64,000 nucleotides of DNA from the NCBI RefSeq assembly GCF_019320115.1, contig NC_089584.1, positions 57,284,852 to 57,348,851 of the forward strand, read 5' to 3'. Position numbers and translations under genes: made by a program. Positions within the stretch are counted from its first letter, which is position 1; each line of letters starts with the position of its first letter. The notes beneath the pieces were generated by a model, which was not told the origin of the DNA, did no database searches, and saw only the letters and a list, made by a program, of their open reading frames with translations. This DNA comes from Miscanthus floridulus (Eukaryota > Streptophyta > Magnoliopsida > Poales > Poaceae). This document shows positions 20,461 through 30,721 of this stretch, piece by piece.

Positions 20461-23333
20461 CTGCACCTATGCATATTCTCAAGTTAGGCTAACCCTAAAC
20501 AATCAACGAGAACATTGCAACCACATACACTCAAGCAATTGTATTTCAGCAAGATGAATACTATGTAGCGGTGCAGTAAACTAGCCATAACTGGAGATTT
20601 ATAAATCCAAATGATATGCAACAAGACAATCTGGAAAGCTTATAAAATTGTCTACAATACATTTTCAGACCTCAAAGCATGATTCAAACCTTTACCAGGT
20701 CGAACTCATCGATCAACAGAGGTCTATCCTCACAAGGCAGAGAATAAGCAAAAACTGCAACCTAACTTTAAACAGCTATAGTTTCTAAACTACTAGGCCA
20801 AATGCCCTCAAATTTTGATAGGAGCTAGCTACCTAATTTATCTACAACTCTTGTATTCATCTCATTCACAGAAAACCAAAATATCATGGGGAGCTTTCTA
20901 AAGTCCCCAGATCTGTCCAGAGGGACATAATGCAAACGAAATACTTAGTAACTCATGAGGTAAACATATAATTGGACAACACTAAATCTACTCACATGTC
21001 ACACATATCACAAGAACACCAGAAAGTAGGGTGTTCATCACCAAAACATTTCTTTTAATACATTTCTTAATTTATTTAATTAATTAGGGGAAATAGTAAA
21101 CATATATGAAAACTGCACCATTAATTCTACAAAAATTACAGTAGACATTACATGCTCTAAGTAGACTACCATAAAAATTTCACACCATTTAAGTAAGTAT
21201 AACAACCTACACAAAAATGGTAAGGCAGAATGACTTAAAATGGCATAATTAGGAAACCTTAGTGAAAAGTGTCAAGCAACAGATTTCATATTTTTCCTAG
21301 CATCTATAAGGTACCAAGATACTACCTACCAAGTTTCATGGCCATAGGATTCATAGATAATTTACAAAAATTCACACAAGTATCTACCAATGATAAAAGG
21401 AAAATCTATAACTCAAAAACTACACAAGAAATGACTCTCAAATTTTAACCAGAGCTTCTACTATACAATACTAGCTTACCCACAAAATTTCATAATTTTT
21501 GGATCACAGAAACTCAAGATATGATTTAAACAATTTTGCATGCATTCAAAAACACTTTTCAAGTTCCTATTTAATTCATCCAAAATTTCTACATAATATG
21601 CTCAAGACATATTTTTCTTAAATACTAGACCTAACTGTGAGTCTAACAAAATTGGAACCATCCAATTTGGATCTACAAAACAGGAGATACAAAAATATCA
21701 AATCAGCATTCAAAACTGCATTTTTGAACTAGCCCTATGACTACACAGTCACTGACGTGTGGGACCCGGCCGTCAGCCAGACCCACTGGTCAGCGACAAC
21801 GAAGCAGGGGAGGCGGCTGCGATGCATGGAAGATGGCATAGCTCGCCGGCGGCTACTTCACCGGCGATGCGGAGGGTACCTCCGTGCTCGCTATGACCTA
21901 CCGCGCCAAATGACCTACTAACTCTAAGCTCTAGCAGACTCGAGGTAGGGTGACCATGGCTCACGGCTGCTCGGCGGATCTTCGGTGGTTCGGCTCAACG
22001 GCGAGATGGCGACGGCGACCGGATTAGCACAATCTCAGGCTATGCTGAGTTTCCCCATCCCAATGTGAATCTAGTGCACCCCCCTAAGGACCCGCGATGG
22101 TCGGAGATGGGCCGGCCACGGTGACGGGCTACGGCGGCGACATTCCGACGAGGCTGTGCGCGGCAGGAAAGCTTACCGAGCGTGGCTAGCAAGCAACCTT
22201 GGGTGCGATGCGACGGTGGATACGCGGAGGAGCTAAGGCAGTGGCGAATGGGCAACGAGGCGCGAGCTTGCTCGACGAGGGCGGAGCTGATCGGCGGCAA
22301 TGGTGGAGCTACGGCTTCTCTATTGCTACGCTCGGTGGAGGCGACGGAGGAGCAGAGCACGCGGGCGAGCAGGCAGGCAGCAGTGCATTTCCCATTTCAA
22401 GACGGCCAGCGCGCGGCACGGTCAGGGCGAGCCGAGCACGTGGCAGACACGCGGCGGCCGGTCTCTGTTGCCGATCGGCCATGACCGGTCTGAAGCTCGC
22501 GTTTCAGCGTTCATCGAGTCTGACTAACAGGCGAACTTTGACACCGATTAACTCCTAAATCGTGACATATTAGAAGAAACAATGAACATGAAAGTTGTAG
22601 CCTGTACTTCCATCTTCAATTTCTATTTAAGTGCCAAGGACTAATTCTCAACGAATACACAGTAAAATCGAGCCAAAGTCAGCTCCTTCAAACTATAATT
22701 GCAATCAATACTTAGAAAAATTCTTAAGTGAAGAATCAGCCCTGATTTCTGGCTTGTGGGCCCAAATTGAACATGTTGTGCACATTTTCATGAGATGGCC
22801 ATAAATAACTTTTCTTCCTTACATAATTCTCTACATCTTTGCTTTAGGTTGCTTAGACATGCAAACATCCTAAGCCACACTTTTTAAACAGTCAAACAAA
22901 AGGTTCAGGGGTCAAATTTGGTCAAACCATGACTTGGAAACCTAATTAGTCAAAGTGACCAACAAGAACAATGTTCCAAAAGACATTCTATGTGTAACTA
23001 AGTTACTTACAAGTATTTCTAGCCGCACCATGCATTGATCACACAAGAATCAATCAAGGTATGTACTGAAACAATGAAAAACCCAAGAAATGTTGCAAAT
23101 GTTTCATGATCTTGTTGCATAGTATTAACTAATCTTGTTTCACTAAGTGAGTGGCACATGTTGCACTTAAGTGTTGCACACTTTACATTTCATAAAAGAA
23201 CAACACACATGAAATATACAACATGTTGCAATGTTTCAAAATTATGTTTCATGTGCTATAAGTTCACGAAGGGATGCATGATGCTCATGTTCATGAAATG
23301 CAGTGCAAATGTGGAAGCTAAACACCAGGGGTG

Positions 23334-24707
23334 TTATAGCCCTCCCCCCTTATAAAAATCTCGTCCCAAGATTTGAAAAGCGTACCATTGTTGATAGAAT
23401 TCCTTATAACCATCCCTCAAATAGTCTTCCCTTTCCCACGTTGCATCGCATTCACTACCCTGATTGCTCCACATGACTTTATAGAACTTGACTACCCGAC
23501 TCCGAGTCACTCGCTCACGAGTGTCAATCACTCGAACCAGCTTTTCTTCAAAGGTCAAATCTGAATTTAACTCGATATCCCCCAATGGAACTCTCTCTTT
23601 AGGGACGCGAAGACATTTCTTCAATTGGGATACATGAAAGACATTGAAGATAGCACTCATCTCAGGAGGTAATTGAATCTTGTACGCCACTTTACCACTT
23701 TGTCCAATGATTTCAAATGGACCAACGTATCTCGGCGCAAGCTTTTGCTTCACACCAAAGCATTGGACACTTTTCATAGGTGAGACTTTCAGATATACGA
23801 AGTCTCCAACTTTGAACTCAATAGGTTTTCTACGTCGATCAGCATAACTTTTCTGCCTAGCTTGAGCTGCGGCCATGTGGGTTTGGATAGTATGGACATG
23901 TTCTTCAGCTTCTTGAATGAAATCAATTCCATAATATCTCCTTTCACCGGCTTCTACCCAGTTCAACGGGGTTCTACACTTCCGGCCATACAAAGCTTCA
24001 AACGGTGCCATCTTTATGCTCTCTTGATAACTATTATTGTACGAGAATTCAGCTAGGGGTAACCATTTTTCCCATGAGCCCTTAGCCGAGATGACACAAG
24101 CTCTTAACATATCTTCTAAGATTTGATTCACCTGTTCAGTTTGCCCATTGGTTTGCGGATGATAGGCAGAACTTCTTACGAGCTTAGTCCCTAATAATCC
24201 ATGTAAGTGCTCCCAAAAGCGAGCAGTGAACTGTGGTCCTCTATCTGAGACAATAGTATGAGGGATCCCATGAAGTCGGACTATCTGGTTGAAGTACAAC
24301 TCCGCGTAGTCGGTTGGATGAAAGTCTATGCGGACAGGAATGAAGTGTGCCGACTTGGTCAGTCGGTCCACAATTACCCAAATTGAGTTAAAATTCCTCT
24401 GTGTGGTAGGGAGTCCAACTATAAAATCCATACTTATCTCTTCCCATTTCCAACCTGGAATAGAGAGTGGCTGAAGTAATCCAGCTTTCATGTGCACAGC
24501 CTTGACCCGACAACAAGTGTCACACCTAGCCACATAAGCGGCTATCTCTTTCTTCATTTTGGTCCACCAAAATCGAGGCTTTAAATCATGATACATTTTA
24601 CTACTACTAGGATGAATAGATAGTTTAGAGGAATGAGCTTCGGATATGATTTGATTTCTAAGCTCTCTATCCTTCGGAACTACCAACCTATCCTTGAACC
24701 ATAACAC
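23334..24707 (-). CDS. pol: Integrase with C-terminal chromodomain (Tk-2 pol, open part)
   Basis: An uninterrupted 457-codon frame. Zn finger: H25, H32, C62, C65. Catalytic core: D94 (SMDF), D155 (VSDRG), E191 (QTEQVNQ), a D-D-35-E spacing. GPF module at 329-331. Chromodomain about 385-437 with aromatic Y409, W413 and W424, the kind of residues that form a methyl-lysine cage in chromodomains. Integrase inserts the cDNA; the chromodomain is known to guide chromoviruses to marked chromatin. The frame then runs through the polypurine tract (FYKGGGL) and stops at a TAA inside the first bases of the LTR. The Met at 24707 is internal; the protein is part of a polyprotein. Confidence 0.9.
   Translation of the reverse strand: MLWFKDRLVVPKDRELRNQIISEAHSSKLSIHPSSSKMYHDLKPRFWWTKMKKEIAAYVARCDTCCRVKAVHMKAGLLQPLSIPGWKWEEISMDFIVGLPTTQRNFNSIWVIVDRLTKSAHFIPVRIDFHPTDYAELYFNQIVRLHGIPHTIVSDRGPQFTARFWEHLHGLLGTKLVRSSAYHPQTNGQTEQVNQILEDMLRACVISAKGSWEKWLPLAEFSYNNSYQESIKMAPFEALYGRKCRTPLNWVEAGERRYYGIDFIQEAEEHVHTIQTHMAAAQARQKSYADRRRKPIEFKVGDFVYLKVSPMKSVQCFGVKQKLAPRYVGPFEIIGQSGKVAYKIQLPPEMSAIFNVFHVSQLKKCLRVPKERVPLGDIELNSDLTFEEKLVRVIDTRERVTRSRVVKFYKVMWSNQGSECDATWEREDYLRDGYKEFYQQWYAFQILGRDFYKGGGL
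23339..23351 (-). other. Polypurine tract of Tk-2
   Basis: Reads AAGGGGGGAGGGC in element orientation, directly before the 3' LTR. Confidence 0.88.
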
Positions 24708-26203
24708 GCCTTCCTCATCTACTCAAAAATGTTTGGTTTCTTGCTCTTTCATCTTGCGCTTGATGTGAAACACACCTGTATCTGTCTTCTGTAGCTCAAT
24801 AATTCAACTCTATAGAGTACAACTAACAGTGATGTTGTGCAGGACTGCAGGATGAAGGAGCTTTGACAAATGGACATCACTCTCAATCAATGAGTGGCAA
24901 TGAGACTTTCTGCTTAAGGCATCCGCGATGATGTTTGCCTTACCAGGGTGATAGTGCACTTGAAGGTTATAATCCTTGATCAACTCGAGCCATCTTCTCT
25001 AACGCATATTTAACTCTGGTTGAGTGAAGATGTACTTGAGACTTTTATGATCAGTGTAGATGTTACACACATTACCAAGTAGATAATGTCTCCAAGCCTT
25101 CAAAGCATGAACAACTGCAGCGAGTTCCAAGTCATGTGTTGGATAATTCACTTCATGCTTCCAAAGTTGGTGAGAGGTATAAGCGATGACTCTACCCTCT
25201 TGCATAAGAACACCTCCTAACCCAATACCTGATGCATCACAGAACACATCAAAAGGTTTCTCGATATCCGGTTGTGCCAAAACCAGAGCCGATGTTAGAA
25301 GAGTTCGCAGGGTATGAAAAGCCGCATCACACTTAGGAGTCCAGACAAACTTCATGTCTTTTTGCAGCAATCGAGTCATAGGCTTGGCTATTTTAGAGAA
25401 ATCTGGGATGAAGCGACGATAATAGCCAGCCAACCCCAGAAAACTCCGAACCTCATGCACCGAGATGGGAGCCTTCCAGTTCAATACTTCTTGCACCTTG
25501 GTGGGATCAACCATAATTCCACCATCGGACAACACGTGTCCAAGAAAAGGTACCTCATGAAGCCAAAATTCACATTTGCTGAACTTTGCATACAGATGGT
25601 GTTCTCGCAATCTAGTAAGAACCACTCCGCAAATGTTCAACATGATCTTCTTCATTCTCAGAATAGACCTAGGATATCATCTATAAATACCACCACAAAT
25701 TTGTCCAACTCAGGCATAAACACTGAATTCATTAGATACATAAAATGTGCGGGGGCATTGGTCAATCCAAAAGACATAACCAGGTACTCATATAGACCAT
25801 ATCTTGTAGAGAATGCAGTTTTTGGGACATCCTCAGGCCAAATTTTGATTTGATGATACCCAGATCTCAAATCAATCTTGGAAAAGACTTTTGCCTTAGA
25901 CAACTGATCAAATAAGATATCTATGCATGGCAGAGGGTACTTATTCTTGATTGTAACTGCATTCAAGGGTCTATAATCTACACACATGCGTAGAGATTGA
26001 TCCTTCTTCTTCACAAAGATGGCTGGGCACCCCCACGGAGATGAACTAGGGCGGATAAGGCCTTTCTTTAGCAGTTCATTCAACTGGGTCTTAAGTTCAG
26101 CTAGTTCATTAGGAGGCATTCTATATGGCCTTCTAGAGATGGGAGCTGTACCAGGAAGCAACTCTATCTTGAATTCTACTTCTCGATCCGAGGGGCAATC
26201 CAA
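24708..26203 (-). pseudogene. pol: Reverse transcriptase and RNase H of Tk-2 pol
   Basis: The upper part (26203-25658) holds [49 protein letters not shown] and [10 protein letters not shown] with both catalytic Asp, then loses frame straight after. The next part (25655-24999) has [55 protein letters not shown] and a TAG where relatives have Gln (NMR-stop-RRW). The end of RNase H and the linker to integrase (24998-24708) carry further stops. Otherwise motifs are the best preserved in the window. Confidence 0.88.
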
Positions 26204-26723
26204 GGCAAATCATCGGGAAAAACATCCAGAAAGTCACACACGACAGGGATATCTGCTAGAGACTTTGCTTGCACCACATTGGTCGTGCAAGAAAGATTGA
26301 TGTCCCTGGGTAACTGTACTAGAAAACCCTCCTGATTGCTAGGATCTCTAAGCATAACTACCCTAGTCAATGTATCGATAAGCACTCCATGATGGCTCAT
26401 CCAGTTCATTCCCAATATCACATTCGATACCTAGCCCTCGGTAAAATTACCAGATCAACCTGATAACTTCGCCCCTCTATCACAAATTGTACATCCCCAA
26501 CTACCAGCTTGGTTGGGATAATACCACTGGCAGCCCTTATACAATAACCCTCACCCTCAATAGTATATGTTTTCTGCATAAACTTGGATGCAAATGATGG
26601 ACTAATGAAGGAATGCGAAGCACCTGAATCAAATAGTACAACTGTGGGGTGTTGGTCAATCAGAAACTTACCGGCAGTCACTACCTCTCCTGAAGGAATC
26701 TCAGTAATATTAGTGTGGTTCAC
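26204..26723 (-). pseudogene. pol: Aspartic protease of Tk-2 pol
   Basis: The active site LFDSGASHSF is intact, followed by FASKFMQKTY and a beta-rich part ending VDLVILP. A frameshift near 26420 precedes ILGMNWMSHHGVLIDTLTR. Another near 26190 leads into RT. It cuts Gag-Pol in the particle. Confidence 0.87.
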
Positions 26724-27752
26724 TTGTCCCTGACGGCCACCCTGGTAATTATTCTTCTTAGGGTAAGGGCATTCCCTTGCCCAGTGGCCTGTCTTGTTGT
26801 AGTTCTAGCATGGCATGTTGCTTGGTGGAGCCCTAGAACTGCCCTGACTGGTAGTGCCCTTGGGAAGAGCAACTGTAAATGCCTTGCGGAACCTCGTCTT
26901 GGCGGGATTCTTCTTCTGCGGTGGGCGAAACTTGGCGGCTGACGCTGGAGGATGAAATGGAGTCCTTTGTGCGACGGGAGCCTTAGATTGTGAGGCACCC
27001 GCCTCATAGGCCCTCTTATGACTTTTCGAAGCCGCATATACAGCATTGTTGTTCTCTTGCGATAAAGCATCACTTACAAACTCATTAAAATGAGCGCACT
27101 TGCAATTTCCCATGGTCTTCATTAGTTTGGGGCTAAGTCCCCGCTTGAAGCTTGCAATCTTCTTGGCATCTGTGTCCACAAACTCGGTAGCATACCTTGC
27201 AAGGTTGTTGAAAGCTTGCAGGTATTCAGTCAGGCTCTTGTTTCCCTGAGTCAGCTTCATGAACTTTGTATGTTTGATCGCCATAAGACCAGGAGGAATG
27301 TAATTTCCCCTGAAAGCAGACTTGAATTGATCCCAAGTGATTTGGGCATTAGCAAGCATAGTGGACCGATGATGACTCCACCAGATGCCAGCAGGCCCAT
27401 GAAGTTGGTGCGATGCGTACTCAGTTTTTAGCACCTCAGTCAAGTGGAGCAGATGGAACTTCTGCTCGAGAGTATTCAACCACTCATCAGCTTGTAGAGG
27501 CTCCTCAGCCTCCTTGAAGATTGCCTCCTTGAAGATTGGGGGTTTCGTGTCAAGGAAATCCTTGAAATCACTATATTGATTTGGATCTGGTCCTTGTCGT
27601 GGACCACGGCCATCACGATTCGCAATCGTACGGAGGGCCTCAGCCATAGTGCGCTGTCCTTCTACAAGCATTGCTATTAGTTCTGTTGGTGTGGGTGGTG
27701 GTGGCGGAAGATCATCATCATCACTCGCACCGGTGGAACGAGTACGAGGCAT
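26724..27752 (-). pseudogene. gag: gag of Tk-2, one stop in the zinc knuckle
   Basis: Begins MPRTRSTGASDDDDLPPPP; I prefer this Met because Tk-1 and Tk-3 start gag at the same place. Capsid motifs: ADEWLNTLEQKFHLL, GIWWSHHRSTML, NYIPPGLMAIKHTKFMKL and FKRGLSPKLMKTMGN. The basic linker (SKSHKRAYEAGASQSK) leads to the knuckle, where the second codon is TAG and the second Cys is Tyr; GHWARECPYP follows intact. Both changes are G-to-A, the opposite-strand trace of C-to-T. Confidence 0.9.
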
Positions 27753-28045
27753 CTGCACAATGCACAACCAGTAATTATTGATGATGTCAGCACATTGGAG
27801 AGGAACAATATAATCAGTGCCAAACTGTATTTACTGATGAGAATGAAAGCTTCATACAATAAACAGAGGCAATAATTTATTCTCCAATCACCACATCATC
27901 AAGTAGATTACTAGCGCCATACTGCAGTGCATTCCAACATGACAAGTTTTAAACTTCACCATATGATATGCATCCCGAAGGGAATGAATTAAAGTACATT
28001 ACAAGTATGACTGCAAAAGCTTAACTAGTGAGACTTGCTAACGAA

Positions 28046-28170
28046 CTACTCGTCGAAGTGATCACTGTCCACATCGGAGACACCTTGGACTTCTTCTGGG
28101 TATTCCTCTCCTTCTAACTTCTTGCCGAGAGATTTCACTTTATACTTGGGATAAGCAATTATAAGGGAGG
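28046..28170 (-). pseudogene. ORF0 remnant of Tk-2 (last about 30 codons)
   Basis: Ends GEEYPEEVQGVSDVDSDHFDE before TAG at 28046-28048, similar to the end of ORF0 in Tk-3 (acidic, then SNLDSEHVED). Just upstream the sequence is already the 5' leader (compare TATAAGGGAGGGAG here with the leader of Tk-3 near 53075). About 1 kb of ORF0 is therefore missing by internal deletion. Confidence 0.65.
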
Positions 28171-28877
28171 GAGTAATGCAATATGAATGTCATGAGTGAA
28201 TATGATGCATGCTCGTTCCGTACTTCCTCACAAACCTAAGAAAATTTAAGCTTTAGCGGACTATACGGTGGCATACATACGTTCTCTCAATTAGCGGTAA
28301 CTAGTCGATCTACACTGGTGCGTTGTTAGCGTACCTGCAGAAAAAACTTCATTGCAGCCCAATCCCAACAAGATATAATGCTAATTACACAAGTAGTACT
28401 AAGATACTCTCCATATATACATCCCCCGATATATATACTTCAGGCATCCCATACTACCCTAAGAAATGTACCCACAATTAAGTACTTTCATATATACATG
28501 TATGCAACATGTAAATACTCCTAGTAACCACAACTAAGCTCTCCCCTAGACCGACTGGTTGGACGGTCATGCCTCTCACAACTCACACTTACCTTAGCGT
28601 AGAGGCAATTGATCCATACATTACCATTCAAACGAATGGCATCCATGCAATATCACGCCGCATGGACGACGAAATAGAAACAATCAATTCCCCCAGTTAG
28701 TAATTATATATAAGCCACCTAGAAGTCCTTAAGTGGGCTATAAGGGATGTGATCACCAGTATACCATAAAAATTTTGATTTTTGAACACTTATATATAAC
28801 TATAAGTTTGAAAACCACTTTTAACAACAAAAGCTTTTGTTTTAAATAGCCGTAAGACATGTTTAATGTTGAATCTA
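28171..28877 (-). other. 5' leader of Tk-2
   Basis: Non-coding between primer site and ORF0 remnant. Shares the block CGGTGGCATACATA...GTTCTCTC with the leader of Tk-3. Packaging or dimerisation signals would be expected here but none is identifiable by eye. Confidence 0.6.
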
Positions 28878-28890
28878 GCTCTGAATACCA
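28878..28890 (-). other. Primer binding site of Tk-2 (initiator Met tRNA)
   Basis: TGGTATTCAGAGC on the minus strand, two bases after the 5' LTR end. It equals the usual initiator-Met site TGGTATCAGAGC with one extra T. Confidence 0.88.
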
Positions 28891-29340
28891 GCTGTCACGG
28901 AACCGACCAATTTATAAGAGCACAAGTACAAAAACAATCGCCGAAACGATCAAATTCTCGAACTTGAGCCCATATAAACCCGGTAGTCAACCGAAATCTC
29001 GAAGGATTTCAAACCAACTTGCATACAACCAAGATCACAGTAATTCAACATAACATATCATACAGTTACAACATTTTGCTAGACAGTTCGCAAATAGATT
29101 ACATCATCACAGAGTCATCGTTATTACAAAACAAGTCTTGTAAACATGCTGGAAGCAAATAGTTTAACTCACACACCGAGTTCAAATACACATACTGGTT
29201 TGCTGATCACAGACCGCAAAAGCATTCAGATAAGAGAAAGGAGATCATGCCCATGATCTAGTCCTCATCACCCGCCGGGTGGAGACAATACTTGTAGAAT
29301 CCTGATATAGGAGGTCATCTGCAACAAGAGGGAATAAACC

Positions 29341-29362
29341 CTAAGTACGGGAATGTACTCAG
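29341..29362 (-). other. LTR hairpin 2 (Tk-2, 5' LTR)
   Basis: CTAAGTAC-GGGAAT-GTACTCAG on the plus strand, the same stem with one mismatch. Confidence 0.55.
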
Positions 29363-30381
29363 CTAGACTTACCCGTCGAAAACCAAACAAATGACACCAA
29401 GGATTATGCATAGCTTAATGTAGTGGAGCTAGGCTGACACTTTCTTTTTGCATAAAAGCATAAGTAACTAATGATCAACTCTTAACCTGAACTAGCAGTA
29501 ACTTTTTAGCCATTAACCTGTCATCTATATTAGCACCTATACTAAGCAATCATTTTATTAGGGTGCAAACATTAATAACCATATCAGGTATTCATTGTGG
29601 CAACCTTATCATCATCCATTTAACCATATCGTTAAGTTAATTGAATCTACGTTGCCGCTGCTCAGTCAAGTTCTCACTATCCGGGAGAGACAGTGATTCG
29701 AATCGATTCCTATCCAGCTGGAGGGGTATTCCTAAACACAAACCCTGCTTCCCCCGTCAGGGTCGCAACAAGTCACCTTTGGTACAATTCAGGAGTCATG
29801 AGTCCGAACAGATCGACATTCTCAGAGAACCACTCTACCAAGGTTGTTCAGGACTCTAACCCGCCTTGGACTTATGCCAATGGCTCTCCGCACATCCTTA
29901 CTACCTCCAGAATGTTGCTCACTGCTCGCGTCCCCGGCCTGAGTCGAGCTACTAGGCTTCGCGGTCAGAACGACTTATCCGGCCAGCTAAGTGTTAGGCT
30001 GCATTCAACATGACATGAGGACGTGCAGCGTATCGGTCCTTAAATGACTCAGACGGAGTCACTATGTTCAAACCTACACAAGACCCCTGCCCGGTCTTAA
30101 TTCATTATTCACATGGTTCTTTTCCACGATAGCAAATATAGCCAACCGTGATCCACCTCATCCTAAAGCTCGCAGGTGACAGGAAATCACCTGACTTCTA
30201 CCGCACTAAGCATGGCTAAGCATTTAACCCGTTCCTGAACTTAAATAGGATTCCAGTGCGACATCTGGACAAGGAAGGATATATAATGCCAGCAATTGGT
30301 TCCAACCAATTCCTATACTTAATGCATCATCAACAATAAAAGATACTCAATGTATTTGTAAAACATGGGAGGCTTAATATG

Positions 30382-30721
30382 CTCCAGGGCTTGCCTTTCA
30401 GGAACGAGGAAGGCTAGGTGGTTAGGGCACTCGGGCAATTCCTCCGCGGCGACTGCTTCGTCGGCTTCCTGCACCTCGAGTTCCTCCTCCTGGTTGGCTC
30501 CCTCGAACTCCAGCAACGTCACTCCCTCCGGCACACCTATTGCATGAATGTGCAAGATAAATATCATGGATGCACATGTACGAATGTCGGGGATGCTCGG
30601 GGAATGCACATGTTCGCTATAGTTAGCATATTCCAACTTAAGCCCTATTCAAATCACTTTCACTTACCACGTTTATACAACCTAAGGTATAATTGCTCAT
30701 CTTCCATTAATGACCTAGCAC
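30382..30721 (-). CDS. Two-exon small acidic protein inside the 5' LTR of Tk-2
   Basis: Sister copy of the ORF at 20121-20460. Exon A 30721-30668 (54 bp) with GTAAGT donor; exon B starts 30536. Thr of the TEDEQ motif is Met here. The frame stays open through EGANQEEELEVQEADEAV and AEELPECP, then a small change alters the end. This copy sits in the 5' LTR, so it would be downstream of the element promoter in the genomic RNA. Confidence 0.45.

Larger units (their letters stand above)
18640..23338 (-). repeat. 3' LTR of Tk-2 (4699 bp)
   Basis: In element orientation it begins TATAACACC and ends GGTTCCATGACA. GC-rich segment 21750-22510; the two-exon ORF at 20121-20460; hairpins at 19915-19933 and 19086-19107. 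Compared with the 5' LTR it has lost many CpG sites to TpG/CpA, for example in the last 100 bases. Confidence 0.93.

Noticed and set aside
22182..22558. Overlapping open frames in the GC-rich part of the Tk-2 3' LTR (also 32466-32825)
   Set aside because: Several frames are open at once, as expected from high GC; no domain, and the matching segments in Tk-1 and Tk-3 are not similar as protein. I treat them as leader or promoter sequence.
25314..25853. 179-codon plus-strand frame
   Set aside because: Antisense to RT of Tk-2; no independent motif.
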